Shown: positions 52,583-61,359, counted from the stretch's first letter. The stretch: DNA of 64,000 bases from JANMJD01 sp963828405 (GCA_963828405.1 CAWHEG010000031.1:2728001-2792000); one strand, 5' to 3'. Made by a program: numbers and translations. Notes: generated by a model not told the origin, from the letters alone.

Positions 52583-53785
52583 ATGGAGTTCCGCCGGATT
52601 ACCAACCTGCCGCCGTACGTCTTCACGATCATCAACGGTCTGAAGATCGAGGCACGGCGGGCCGGGGTCGACGTCATCGACCTCGGATTCGGCAACCCCG
52701 ACATCCCCTCCCCGCAGATCGCCGTCGACAAGCTGGCCGAGGCGGCACGGATCGCCCGCAACCATCGCTACTCGCTCAGCCGTGGCCTGCCGAAGCTCCG
52801 TGAAGCGGCGGCGGCGCTGTACCAGCGCAACTGGGGCGTCGAGCTCGACAGCGAGTTGGAGATCACCAACACGATCGGCTCGAAGGAGGGCTTCAGCCAT
52901 CTGATGTGGGTCCTGCTCGAGCGGGGCGACGCGGCGATCGTCCCCAGCCCGAGCTATCCGATCCACATCTACGGGCCGCTGTTCGCCGGCGCCGACCTCC
53001 GCCAGGTACCGATGCGCGGGCTGTCCGATCCGCGGACGCGCGACGACTTCACCGGCGACTTCATGGGCAGCCTGGAAGCCGCGTACGACATCGGTTGGCC
53101 CAAGCCCCGGGTGCTGGTGATCTCGTTCCCCCACAACCCGACCGGGGCCTGCGTCGATCTCGACTTCATGCAACGGGTCGTCGATTTCTGTCGCGAGCGC
53201 GAGATGATCGTCGTTCACGACTTCGCCTACGCCGACGTCGGTTTCGACGGCTACAAGCCGCCCTCGATCCTCCAGGCCGAGGGCGCCAAGGAGTGCGCCG
53301 TCGAGCTCTACTCGATGACCAAGAGCTTCTCGATGGCCGGTTGGCGCTGCGCCTTCATGGTCGGCAACCGCGACGTGGTCCAGGCGCTCGTCAAGCTGAA
53401 GAGCTACCTCGACTACGGCGCCTTCCAGCCGATCCAGATCGCCGCGACCGTCACGATGAACGAGGCGCCCGACTACCCCCACGAGGTCTGCGCGATCTAC
53501 GAGGCCCGCCGTGACGTGCTCATCGACGGGCTCTCCCGCATCGGCTGGGAGATCCCCAAGCCGCGGGGGACGATGTTCGTCTGGGCGCCGATCCCCGAGC
53601 CGTACGCCGAGCTCACCTCGGTCGAGTTCTGTTCGCTGATGGTCCGCGAGTGCGAGGTGGCGCTGTCGCCCGGTGTCGGCTTCGGCCCGGGCGGTGAGGG
53701 CTTCGTCAGGTTCGCCCTGATCGAGAACGAGAAGCGCATCGCCCAGGGAATCCGCAACCTCCGACGGGGTTTGACGAAGCTCTGA
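52583..53785 (+). CDS. Class I/II aminotransferase (AlaC/alanine-type)
   Basis: A 400-residue fold-type I PLP enzyme. The N-terminus RRITNLPPYVFTIINGLKIE and VIDLGFGNPDIPSPQIAVDK match the AlaC/glutamate-pyruvate type. The PLP-binding core has SFPHNPTGACVDLDFMQRV and the Schiff-base Lys in ELYSMTKSFSMAGWRCAFMV, and the C-terminal Arg lies in GEGFVRFALIENEKRI. GGAG lies close to the ATG. Related enzymes act on alanine, valine or methionine. Its neighbour is an ACT-domain protein, a common sign of amino-acid regulation. Confidence 0.88.
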   Translation: MEFRRITNLPPYVFTIINGLKIEARRAGVDVIDLGFGNPDIPSPQIAVDKLAEAARIARNHRYSLSRGLPKLREAAAALYQRNWGVELDSELEITNTIGSKEGFSHLMWVLLERGDAAIVPSPSYPIHIYGPLFAGADLRQVPMRGLSDPRTRDDFTGDFMGSLEAAYDIGWPKPRVLVISFPHNPTGACVDLDFMQRVVDFCREREMIVVHDFAYADVGFDGYKPPSILQAEGAKECAVELYSMTKSFSMAGWRCAFMVGNRDVVQALVKLKSYLDYGAFQPIQIAATVTMNEAPDYPHEVCAIYEARRDVLIDGLSRIGWEIPKPRGTMFVWAPIPEPYAELTSVEFCSLMVRECEVALSPGVGFGPGGEGFVRFALIENEKRIAQGIRNLRRGLTKL

Positions 53786-53865
53786 CCGTGGGTCGCCGGG
53801 CGTGTGCGCCGCCTCCTGTCACGTGTTCGTCACAAATCGGTCACGACGGGCGCACACCGAACGGA

Positions 53866-53871
53866 TAGGTT
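53866..53871 (+). promoter_or_regulatory. -10 box of the ACT-domain gene (leaderless)
   Basis: TAGGTT ends 8 bases before the ATG at 53880, and no Shine-Dalgarno is present, so transcription probably starts at the start codon. A GTG at 53874 lies too close to the -10 box to be the start. Confidence 0.45.
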
Positions 53872-53879
53872 GCGTGATC

Positions 53880-54518
53880 ATGGACTCCTACGTGATGAGG
53901 GTTTGGCTGTCCGACCGACCGGGCGTTCTCGGCCAGGTGGCCACCCAGATCGGGGCGATCGGTGGTGATGTCGTCGGCATCGAGATCCTCGAACGGGGCG
54001 GTGGTCAGGCCGTCGACGAGTTGATCGTCTCGCTCCCCGACGGAGTCGGCCCCGATGAGCTGGTCGCCGCGGTCGGACGGATCGGCGGCGCCGGGATCGA
54101 GGAGGTGCGAGCGGTCTGCGGCGATCGTCCCGACGGTTCGATCGTCGCCCTCGAGATCGCCGCCCGCCTCGTCGAGATGGAGCCCGACAAGCGTGTCGAC
54201 GGCCTCGCCTGCGAGGTCGTCGACCTGTTCGAGGCGGCGTGGACCAACGTGATCGACGTCGACACCGGTGTCTCCCTCGTGGCCGTGGGGTCGGGACCCG
54301 AGGCGGCGTGGCTGGCCGCCTTCGTGGCGGGCAGCCGGCACCTCGCCCCCGAGGATCGCTCGGCCGGCGCGCCCGCCGATCTGGCCTGGGCGCCGATCGA
54401 CGTCGATCGGCTGGTCATCACCGTCGGGCGTGCATCGCCGTTCCACGCCCGCGAGCGCCAGCAGCTGGCGATCCTCGCCCGGATCGCCTCAGGACTCGGC
54501 GTCGACCCACCCGCGTGA
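53880..54518 (+). CDS. ACT-domain protein
   Basis: A 212-residue protein. Residues 1-75 form an ACT domain (SYVMRVWLSDRPGVLGQVAT, IGGDVVGIEILERGGG), which binds amino acids. The C-terminal part (LVEMEPDKRVDGLACEVVDL; LVAVGSGPEAAWLAAFVAGS) resembles GAF-type sensory domains. It lacks an enzyme domain, so it is probably a regulatory or sensor protein. It follows the aminotransferase and converges on glpK with a 30-base overlap of the coding ends. Confidence 0.75.
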   Translation: MDSYVMRVWLSDRPGVLGQVATQIGAIGGDVVGIEILERGGGQAVDELIVSLPDGVGPDELVAAVGRIGGAGIEEVRAVCGDRPDGSIVALEIAARLVEMEPDKRVDGLACEVVDLFEAAWTNVIDVDTGVSLVAVGSGPEAAWLAAFVAGSRHLAPEDRSAGAPADLAWAPIDVDRLVITVGRASPFHARERQQLAILARIASGLGVDPPA

Positions 54519-55970
54519 GCGTTCCACCGCCCGCAGCCACAGCGCATGGCCGGCGTCGGCCGTGGCGCGCTCGACCGACGGGGTGAACTCGGCGTCGAGG
54601 CGCCAGCGGCTACGCAGGTCGTCGAGCGTCCAGGCGCCCTCGGCCAGGCCGGCGAGATAGGCGGCGCCGAGCGCCGTGGTCTCCTGGTCCCGGGGCCGGC
54701 GCACGGTCACCCCGAGCTGATCGGCCTGCAACTGGAGCATCAGGTCCATCACCGACGCCCCGCCGTCGACGCGCAGGTCGGTGATCGCCGTCCCCGCAGC
54801 GACTGCCATCGCCTCGACGGCGTCGCGGGTCTGGAAGACCATCGCCTCGACCACGGCACGGGCGAGATGGGCGCGCCCGGTGCCCCGGGTGATCCCGACG
54901 ATCGTGCCTCGGGCGTACGGGTCCCACCACGGTGTGCCGAGGCCGGTGAACGCCGGCACGAGGTACACGCCCCCGGTGTCGGGCACGCTGGCGGCCAGCG
55001 GGCCGATCTCGGCCGCCGAGTCGATCAGGCCGAGACCGTCACGGAGCCACTGGATGGCAGCTCCCGTGGCGAAGATGGCGCCCTCCAGGGCGTAGGTGGT
55101 GGTGCCGTCGGGCAGCGTCCAGGCGACGGTCGTCAGCATCCCCTCGGTCGGTGCCGGGCAGCGGGTGCCGGCGTTGACGAGCACGAAGCTGCCGGTGCCG
55201 TAGGTGTTCTTGGCCATCCCCGGCGAGAAGCACGCCTGGCCGAACAGGGCCGCCTGCTGGTCCCCGGCGATGCCCGAGATCGGGATGCCGGCCGGCACGC
55301 CGCAGCGCGTCGAGGTCACCCCGAAGCGCCCGCTCGACGGGCGCACCTCGCCGAGCGCGCCGATCGGGACCCCGAGCAGTTCGGCCATCGGCTCGCTCCA
55401 TTCGAGCCGGCCGATGTCGAAGAGCATCGTGCGGCTGGCGTTGGTGGTGTCGGTGGCGTGCACCTCGCCGCCGGTCAGGTTCCACACGAGCCAGTCGTCG
55501 ATCGTGCCGAGGGCCAGGTCACCTGACACGGGCACGCCCCCGTCGCCGAGCAGCCAGGCGTACTTGGTGCCCGAGAAGTACGGATCGAGGACCAGGCCCG
55601 TCGTCGCCCGCACCAGGGGGAGATGACCTGCCGCGGTGAGTTGATCGCATGCCGCGGCCGTGCGGCGATCCTGCCAGACGATGGCGCGGTGGAACGGCTC
55701 ACCGGTGCGACGGTTCCAGGCGACGACGGTCTCGCGCTGATTGGTGATCCCGAGCGCGGTGACCGCCGTGCCGCCGAGACGGTCGATCACGTCGTGGAGG
55801 GTGGCCTTCACCGCCTCCCAGATCTCGACGGGGTCGTGCTCCACCCAACCGGGGCGGGGGAAGTGCTGGGTGAACTCCCGGTAGGCGGCGACGATCGGCC
55901 GGTCGTCGTCGAACACGGCCCGGCTGCGCACCCCCGTCGTGCCTGCGTCGATGGCGATCACGCAGGTCAT
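54489..55970 (-). CDS. glpK: Glycerol kinase
   Basis: A 493-residue FGGY kinase with the full glycerol kinase pattern: VIAIDAGTTGVRSRAVFDDD, ALGITNQRETVVAWNRRTGE, AIVWQDRRTAAACD, YFSGTKYAWLL, GIAGDQQAALFGQACF, YGTGSFVLVNAGT and LRVDGGASVMDLMLQLQAD. It makes glycerol 3-phosphate, the substrate of GlpD encoded at 15984-17732. No glpF transporter is adjacent. The E. coli-type regulatory site for IIA-Glc is not expected and was not sought. It overlaps the end of the convergent ACT gene. Confidence 0.95.
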   Translation of the reverse strand: MTCVIAIDAGTTGVRSRAVFDDDRPIVAAYREFTQHFPRPGWVEHDPVEIWEAVKATLHDVIDRLGGTAVTALGITNQRETVVAWNRRTGEPFHRAIVWQDRRTAAACDQLTAAGHLPLVRATTGLVLDPYFSGTKYAWLLGDGGVPVSGDLALGTIDDWLVWNLTGGEVHATDTTNASRTMLFDIGRLEWSEPMAELLGVPIGALGEVRPSSGRFGVTSTRCGVPAGIPISGIAGDQQAALFGQACFSPGMAKNTYGTGSFVLVNAGTRCPAPTEGMLTTVAWTLPDGTTTYALEGAIFATGAAIQWLRDGLGLIDSAAEIGPLAASVPDTGGVYLVPAFTGLGTPWWDPYARGTIVGITRGTGRAHLARAVVEAMVFQTRDAVEAMAVAAGTAITDLRVDGGASVMDLMLQLQADQLGVTVRRPRDQETTALGAAYLAGLAEGAWTLDDLRSRWRLDAEFTPSVERATADAGHALWLRAVERSRGWVDAES

Positions 55971-55973
55971 CGA

Positions 55974-56375
55974 CTACTTCCTGCGGGGCTTCGTGCTGCG
56001 GCCGGGGTGCCGGCTGGGGCCGGTGGACGTGCGGCTGGTTGGCGCCGCCCTCGGTCGGGGACCGGCCACCGGGGCGACGGTCGGCGCGGCCCCGCCGCGC
56101 CGCGAGGACTTGGCGGCCTGGCGGGCGGCGACCTTGTCGGCGCGGGCGGCAGCCATCTCCTCCCGGCTCATCATCATCGGCAGCCTCCAACCGAACTTGG
56201 TCAGCACGATCAGGACGGTGGCCGCCAGGACCACCCCGATGACGACCCCGGGGATCACGCCGGCCAGATCGTTGGAGTTGGTGAGCAGAGCGAGCCCGAT
56301 CATCAGCGCGGCGTAGACGCCGAGCCAGAGGCCCAGACGCTTCCACGGGATCGGGCGGGTCGAGTCCCAGGACAT
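55974..56375 (-). CDS. Small membrane protein with basic C-terminal tail
   Basis: A 133-residue protein with two predicted helices (LGLWLGVYAALMIGLALL; VIPGVVIGVVLAATVLIVL), a short MMMSREEMAAARADKVAAR segment, and a disordered tail rich in Arg, Pro and Ser that ends RSTKPRRK. It starts 45 bases from the divergent pfkA gene and ends 3 bases before glpK, so it may be co-transcribed with glpK. No family or function recognised. Confidence 0.65.
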   Translation of the reverse strand: MSWDSTRPIPWKRLGLWLGVYAALMIGLALLTNSNDLAGVIPGVVIGVVLAATVLIVLTKFGWRLPMMMSREEMAAARADKVAARQAAKSSRRGGAAPTVAPVAGPRPRAAPTSRTSTGPSRHPGRSTKPRRK

Positions 56376-56405
56376 GGGTTCTTCTTAGCAGGCCCGGTCG
56401 TCCAG

Positions 56406-56411
56406 TAGCCT
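56406..56411 (+). promoter_or_regulatory. -10 box of pfkA (leaderless)
   Basis: TAGCCT lies 8 bases before the GTG at 56420, and no Shine-Dalgarno separates them. The 44-base gap between this GTG and the divergent ATG at 56375 must hold both promoters. Confidence 0.4.
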
Positions 56412-56419
56412 CCTGCCAC

Positions 56420-57454
56420 GTGCGTGTGGGTGTGTTGACCGGTGGTGGTGACTGCCCCGGGTTGAACGCCGTCATCCGTGCCGTGGTCCGCAAGGGCGAG
56501 ATGGTCTACGGCGACGAACTGCTCGGGTTCCTCGACGCCTGGGACGGGATGCGCGACGGTCGTTTCATCGAACTCAACGTGCGCTCGCTGCGCGGCATGC
56601 TCCCCAGGGGCGGCACCCTGCTCGGGACCAAGCGGGGGTCGCCCTACGACCAGCCCGACGGCGTGGAGCTGGTCAAGAAGAGCTTCGCCAGCCACGCTCT
56701 CGACGGGCTGATCGTGATCGGCGGCAACGGCTCGCTGACCGTGGCAAGCATGCTGTACGAGCAGGAGGGCCTCGCGGTGGTCGGCGTCCCCAAGACGATC
56801 GACAACGACATCTGCGGCACCGACCTGACCTTCGGGTTCAACACCGCCGTCCAGGTGGCGACCGACGCCATCGACCGGCTGCACACCACGGCCGAGAGCC
56901 ACGACCGGGTGATGGTCGTCGAGGTGATGGGCCGGGAGACCGGTTGGATCGCCACCTATGCCGGGATCGCCGGCGGGGCGACGACGATCCTCATCCCCGA
57001 GAAGCCGTTCGATCTCGACGAGGTGGCGACGACCATCGTGCGTCGCCACGAGCGCGGGCGGTACGCCTCGATCGTGGTCGTCGCCGAGGGGGCGATGCCC
57101 AAGCCGGGAACGCTCGAGGTCCCCGTCGGGGTGATCGGGCCCGGGGGGCACCGGCGGATGGGCGGCATCGCCTCGTTGATCGCCCCCGAGCTCGAGGCCC
57201 GCACGGGGTTCGACACCCGCGTCGTGCAGATCGGCCACGTCCAGCGCGGGGGCACCCCGACGGCCAGCGACCGTGTGCTGTCGACGCGCTACGGACTGGC
57301 CGCGATCGACGCCGTCCACGATCGTGCCTGGGGCCAGATGGTCGCGCTGCGGGGCACCGAGATCTGCCGGGCGCCGTTGGCGGAGGCCGTGGGGCGCACC
57401 CGGACCGTCGACCTCTCGCTGTACGAGGACGTCGCCGCGATCTTCTTCGGCTGA
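56420..57454 (+). CDS. pfkA: 6-phosphofructokinase, group III type
   Basis: A 344-residue phosphofructokinase. The N-terminal RVGVLTGGGDCPGLNAVIRA is the nucleotide-binding start, and the substrate motif is VPKTIDNDICGTDLTFGFNT. The phosphoryl-donor positions are Asn103-Gly104 in VIGGNGSLTV and Lys125 in PKTIDND. Gly at 104 is the ATP-type residue, while Lys at the 124-equivalent is usual in PPi-dependent and mixed actinobacterial enzymes, so the donor cannot be called safely. The GTG at 56420 lies eight bases behind TAGCCT. Confidence 0.92.
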   Translation: MRVGVLTGGGDCPGLNAVIRAVVRKGEMVYGDELLGFLDAWDGMRDGRFIELNVRSLRGMLPRGGTLLGTKRGSPYDQPDGVELVKKSFASHALDGLIVIGGNGSLTVASMLYEQEGLAVVGVPKTIDNDICGTDLTFGFNTAVQVATDAIDRLHTTAESHDRVMVVEVMGRETGWIATYAGIAGGATTILIPEKPFDLDEVATTIVRRHERGRYASIVVVAEGAMPKPGTLEVPVGVIGPGGHRRMGGIASLIAPELEARTGFDTRVVQIGHVQRGGTPTASDRVLSTRYGLAAIDAVHDRAWGQMVALRGTEICRAPLAEAVGRTRTVDLSLYEDVAAIFFG

Positions 57455-57461
57455 CGAGCCG

Positions 57462-58103
57462 TCAGGTCGTCGGGGTCGGCTCGGGAATCGTCGCGCTCGG
57501 CACGGCCGGGTAGGCAGGCTGGGTCGTCGGGTTGTACCCGGGGAAGTCGAACGTCGTCAACGGGCTGGCCGTGAGCGTCCGGTCGCCCCGCGGCCAGTCC
57601 TGGGGTTGGCCCTGGATCAGGATCTGGACGCGGTCGACGCCGGGGAGCTCGCAGACGGTGAACACGAGCTGGGCGACGGCGTCGACGAGGATCTCGTCGG
57701 ACACGGCGACGAACTCCGACGACAGGTCGATCAACGCCAGCCCGGACGGGCGGACCTCGGCGTCGATGAGCTCGGTACCGGGCGCGAGGGCGGTCTGCAG
57801 CCGCTGTTGCTGCTCGTCGGTGGTCAGCCCGGCGAGGAGCGCTTCGACACGGGCCTTCGGTGTCGCGTCGACGTCGCGGCGAACGGCGACGAGGGTGATC
57901 GGCTGACCGGCGGCGCCGGCACTGAGCAGGAAGATCTTCGCGCTCAGCCCGGCCCGCGGGCGGGTGGTGGAGGTGGCGTCACGGGTCGATGTCTGCTCGA
58001 CGGGGCGGATGTCGCGCGGCGAGTTGTCGGCTTGCAGGCCGCAGCCGGCGATCAGGCCGAGGATGCCCAGCCAGGCGGCGGTCGACACCGGGCCCCGTCT
58101 CAT
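57462..58103 (-). CDS. GerMN-domain lipoprotein
   Basis: A 213-residue lipoprotein: signal AAWLGILGLIAGC with lipobox, a Thr/Arg linker, then a GerMN domain (AKIFLLSAGAAGQPITLVAV; LIDAEVRPSGLALIDLSSEF; QLVFTVCELPGVDRVQILIQ). The Pro/Thr-rich C-terminus is probably disordered. AGGAGG lies seven bases upstream of the ATG, which overlaps the kinase stop. The order response regulator, kinase, GerMN lipoprotein mirrors mycobacterial mtrA-mtrB-lpqB, where LpqB affects MtrA signalling, but this protein is much shorter than LpqB. Confidence 0.82.
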   Translation of the reverse strand: MRRGPVSTAAWLGILGLIAGCGLQADNSPRDIRPVEQTSTRDATSTTRPRAGLSAKIFLLSAGAAGQPITLVAVRRDVDATPKARVEALLAGLTTDEQQQRLQTALAPGTELIDAEVRPSGLALIDLSSEFVAVSDEILVDAVAQLVFTVCELPGVDRVQILIQGQPQDWPRGDRTLTASPLTTFDFPGYNPTTQPAYPAVPSATIPEPTPTT

Positions 58104-59617
58104 ACGCCCACCTCCTCGGCGGGCACCTCGACGACGAAACGGGCCCCCGGTTCGCCGTCGGTCCGGTCCTCGACCCACACCCGGCCACCGTGCATCCTGA
58201 CGTGCTCGTCGACGAGCGCCAGCCCGAGCCCCGCGCCCTCGCTCGTGGCTCGTCGGCGGGCGCTCGAACCCCGGGCGAAGCGTTCGAAGATCAGCCCCCG
58301 TTCCTCGGGTGGCACGCCGGGGCCGTGGTCCTCGACGGCGATCCAGGCATGGCTGACGGGTTCGCCGCCACCGATCGCCTCGGTGACGTCGACGGTGACG
58401 TCGTCGCTCCCTCCGTAGAAGCGGGCGTTGTCGAGCAGATTGGCCACGACGCGCAACAGCCGCCGTCTGTCGCCGTTGATGATCAGGTTCTCGGCCCGTT
58501 CGCTGACCCGGATGCGGGCCTGCGGGAGGCTGCTGGCGGCGACGCAGTTGCGGACGAACTCGGCCAGGACCAGATCCTCCTTGTTGAGGCGGATGGCGCC
58601 GGCGTCGAAGCGCGAGATCTCCAGCAGGTCCTCGACCATCCCCTGGAACCGGGCGACGTCGGCGACGAGCAGGTCGAGCGCGGCCTGGGAGCGCTCGGGG
58701 ATCTCGTCGCGCCGGGCCTGGAGCACCTCGGCCGAGGCGGCGAGCGTCATCAGCGGGGAGCGCAGCTCATGGCTCACGTCGGAGGCGAAGCGGGCATCGC
58801 GCTCGAGACGCTGCTGCAGCGCGGCGGCCATGTCGTTGAACGCCGAGGCGAGCAGGTGCAGATCGGGGTCCTCGGTGACGATCAGCCGTGTGTCGAAGCG
58901 GCCGTCGGCGATCGCCTTGGCGGCGCGGGCGGCGTCGGCGATCGGGCGCACGGAGCGGCGGGCGGCGACCGATCCGAGCAGCAGCCCCAACCCGGTCGTG
59001 ACCACCGCCGCGGCGAGCAGTGAACGCCCCACGTTGCGCAGGGTGTCCTGGATCTCGCCGAGGCTCGTCGATTCGAAGTAGCTGGCGTCCGAGCCGACGA
59101 TCGGCACGCCGAGCACGAGCGCAGGCCCGGCGTCGGTGGTGACGATCATCTCGGCCGCCCTGCGCTCGACCACGACGCGTTCCTGGAGCAGGGTCGGGAT
59201 GCTCGTGCGGTCGAGCCCGGTCCGGCTCGTCCAGCGCCCGCCGGCGTTGAGCACGGCCCCGGTGTCGCCGAGCCCCTGGACCCCCTTGAGCAGGTTCGGG
59301 TTGGCCGGCTCGCTGATCACAGCGTCGGTGAGCTGCCCGGCATTGCGGTAGATCTGCTCGATCGCCGAGGTCTCACGGTCACGGATCAGGGCGCTCTTGG
59401 TGAATCCGTAGGTGGCCGCGGCGAGGAACGCCGACAAGGCGAGTGCGCCGAGCGAGAAGCTGAGCATGATCCGCGACCGGAGTGGGATGCGCTGCAGCCT
59501 GAAGCGGTGGGCGACGGCCTCGATGAAGTCGAGCACCGCATCGCGTCCACGGCCGACCGTGTGGGTGAAGCCGTTCTCGGGCGCGCCCGACACGGGTTCG
59601 GTCATGTCGGCGGCCAT
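58100..59617 (-). CDS. Sensor histidine kinase (MtrB-like)
   Basis: A 505-residue membrane kinase. Helix 1 is near residues 50-70 (MLSFSLGALALSAFLAAATY) and helix 2 near 190-210 (LLAAAVVTTGLGLLLGSVAA), enclosing an extracytoplasmic sensor of about 120 residues. A HAMP segment follows, then the dimerisation helix with phospho-acceptor His283 in SDVSHELRSPL and the ATPase motifs NLLDNARFYGG, VEDHGPGVPPEERGLIFERF and GAGLGLALVDEHVRMHGG. It pairs with the response regulator at 59848-60537, though an unusual 230-base repeat-bearing gap separates them. The signal is unknown; MtrAB in other Actinobacteria controls envelope and division. Confidence 0.9.
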   Translation of the reverse strand: MAADMTEPVSGAPENGFTHTVGRGRDAVLDFIEAVAHRFRLQRIPLRSRIMLSFSLGALALSAFLAAATYGFTKSALIRDRETSAIEQIYRNAGQLTDAVISEPANPNLLKGVQGLGDTGAVLNAGGRWTSRTGLDRTSIPTLLQERVVVERRAAEMIVTTDAGPALVLGVPIVGSDASYFESTSLGEIQDTLRNVGRSLLAAAVVTTGLGLLLGSVAARRSVRPIADAARAAKAIADGRFDTRLIVTEDPDLHLLASAFNDMAAALQQRLERDARFASDVSHELRSPLMTLAASAEVLQARRDEIPERSQAALDLLVADVARFQGMVEDLLEISRFDAGAIRLNKEDLVLAEFVRNCVAASSLPQARIRVSERAENLIINGDRRRLLRVVANLLDNARFYGGSDDVTVDVTEAIGGGEPVSHAWIAVEDHGPGVPPEERGLIFERFARGSSARRRATSEGAGLGLALVDEHVRMHGGRVWVEDRTDGEPGARFVVEVPAEEVGV

Positions 59618-59684
59618 GGAACCCCACCCCGCCGCTGGTCGGCAGACCTCAAACCGGCGACCGCACGGCGCTCACGCTGAGTTC

Positions 59685-59851
59685 CTTCGGGGGCTGCGCC
59701 CCCGGGCCCCGTTGGTGTCCGGCTCCCTGGCGGTCGCTCGGTCACCGTCGTTCGCTGCGCTCACTGCGCTGCTTCGGGGGCTGCGCCCCCGGGCCCCGTT
59801 GGTGTCCGGCTCCCTGGCGGTCGCTCGGTCACCGTCGTTCGCTGCGCTCAC
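59685..59851. repeat. Perfect 80-bp direct repeat, two copies
   Basis: An identical 80-base unit occurs at 59685-59764 and 59772-59851, separated by seven bases. Each copy begins cttcgggggctgcgcccccg, a hairpin-forming palindrome, and ends cgttcgctgcgctcac. The second copy runs into the stop codon of the response regulator gene (59848-59850). Each contains a stable GGGGGC/GCCCCC stem that could act as a terminator or mRNA-stability element between the response regulator and kinase genes. It differs in sequence from the array at 18744. Confidence 0.95.
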
Positions 59852-60537
59852 GACTGGAGTCGGTAGCCCAAGCCGCGGACGGTCACGACATGGCGGGGGT
59901 TGGCCGGGTCGATCTCGACCTTCGTTCGCAGCCGGCGGATGTGCACGTCGACGAGGCGGCCGTCACCGAAGTAGCCGTATCCCCACACCTTGTCGAGCAG
60001 CATCTCGCGGCTGAACACCCGCCCGGGGTTCTGTGCCAGCTCGCACAGCAGGCGGAACTCGGTCTTGGTGAGATGGATCTCCCGCGTGCCGGCGGTGACC
60101 TTGCCCTCGTCGGGGATGATCTCGAGCTCGCCGAAGACGAGCTTGGAATGGCCCGACGTCGTCGGGCGGACCCGGCGGAGCAGGGCGCGGATGCGGGCCG
60201 ACAGCTCCTTGGGAGCGAACGGCTTGGTCATGTAGTCGTCGGCGCCCGCCTCGAGACCGGCGACGACGTCGTGGGTGTCGGCGCGGGCGGTGACCATCAC
60301 GATCGGCACGTCGCTGTTGCGACGGATGGAGCGGCAGACCTCGAACCCGTCCATCCCCGGGAGCATGATGTCGATCAGCACGACGTCGGCCGGGTGGCGT
60401 TGGAACGCCTCGACGGCCTCCTCACCCGAGCCGGTCTCCTCGACGGTCCACCCCTCGTCCTCGAGAGCGAGCTTCACCGCCGCACGAATGCGCTCGTCGT
60501 CCTCGACGGTCAGAATCCTGGTACCCACGCCAACCAT
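59848..60537 (-). CDS. OmpR/PhoB-family response regulator (MtrA-like)
   Basis: A 229-residue regulator. The receiver has RILTVEDDERIRAAVKLALE, the phospho-acceptor Asp56 in DVVLIDIMLPGMDGFEV and VTARADTHDVVAGLEAGADD, with the KPF lysine following. The winged-helix domain has GTREIHLTKTEFRLLCELAQ and the recognition region GDGRLVDVHIRRLRTKVE. It is the likely partner of the MtrB-like kinase. The ATG at 60537 is used; a GTG at 60528 is possible. Its stop codon lies inside the second 80-bp repeat. Confidence 0.92.
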   Translation of the reverse strand: MVGVGTRILTVEDDERIRAAVKLALEDEGWTVEETGSGEEAVEAFQRHPADVVLIDIMLPGMDGFEVCRSIRRNSDVPIVMVTARADTHDVVAGLEAGADDYMTKPFAPKELSARIRALLRRVRPTTSGHSKLVFGELEIIPDEGKVTAGTREIHLTKTEFRLLCELAQNPGRVFSREMLLDKVWGYGYFGDGRLVDVHIRRLRTKVEIDPANPRHVVTVRGLGYRLQS

Positions 60538-60567
60538 GATGCCCCACCGGCGGGCCCGGGCGGGGCA

Positions 60568-61359
60568 TCATCGTTGGCGATCGTCTTCGAGGACCTCCTG
60601 GAGGCGGTGGAAAAGGCCCACGGGGGCCACCAGGAGCCCGTCGGGTTCGCCCTCGGGCGTGCGGTAGGGCCCGACGATCGCGCCGGCCTCGGCGGCGATG
60701 AGCTCGCCCGCGGCGCGGTCCCACGGGTTGAGCCACTGCTCGTAGTAGGCATCCACCCGGCCACACGCTGCGTAGCACAGATCGACGGCGGCCGAACCGA
60801 GACGGCGGATGTCGCGGACCTGGGGGATCAGACGCCCGACGACGGCTGCCTGCGCCCGGCGCCGCTCGGCCAGATAGCCGAACCCGGTGGCGACGAGTGC
60901 GAGGGAGAGGTCGTCGAGCGGGGAGCAGCGGATCGCTCGACCGTTGCACCACGCCCCGCCACCGCGCCCGGCCCAGTACAACTCGTCGGTGACCGGCAGG
61001 TAGACCGCCCCGGCCAGCGGGCCCTCGGCGTCGGCGGCGCCGACCGACACGGCGTACGCCGGGAGGTCGTAGAGGTAGTTGGTGGTGCCGTCGATGGGGT
61101 CGATGAGCCAGTGGATCCCACTCGTCCCGGCGTCGTCGGTGCCCTCCTCGCCGATCAGGCCGTCGTCGGGGCGGGCGGCGCGCAGCCGGCCGACGATCAA
61201 CGCCTCGGCGGCCCGGTCGAACTCGGTGACGACGTCGGTGGCCGTCGACTTGGTGACGACGTCGCCCAGCCCACCCGCCCGCCCGGCGCGCACGAGCGCA
61301 CCGGCCTCGAGAGCCAGCGAGCGAGCGAGATCGATGAGTGCCGTCGTCGCCGCGTTCAC
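60568..61359 (-). CDS. Inositol monophosphatase family protein
   Basis: A 263-residue Mg-dependent phosphatase. Metal-site motifs are GLIGEEGTDDAG, the DPIDGTTNYLYDLP core and the C-terminal WDRAAGELIAAEAGAIVGP. It hydrolyses myo-inositol phosphates or related compounds, possibly feeding phosphatidylinositol synthesis, which the PimB'-like gene implies. The GTG at 61359 overlaps the preceding stop (GTGA). It lies far from the iol operon and is probably housekeeping. Confidence 0.9.
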   Translation of the reverse strand: MNAATTALIDLARSLALEAGALVRAGRAGGLGDVVTKSTATDVVTEFDRAAEALIVGRLRAARPDDGLIGEEGTDDAGTSGIHWLIDPIDGTTNYLYDLPAYAVSVGAADAEGPLAGAVYLPVTDELYWAGRGGGAWCNGRAIRCSPLDDLSLALVATGFGYLAERRRAQAAVVGRLIPQVRDIRRLGSAAVDLCYAACGRVDAYYEQWLNPWDRAAGELIAAEAGAIVGPYRTPEGEPDGLLVAPVGLFHRLQEVLEDDRQR

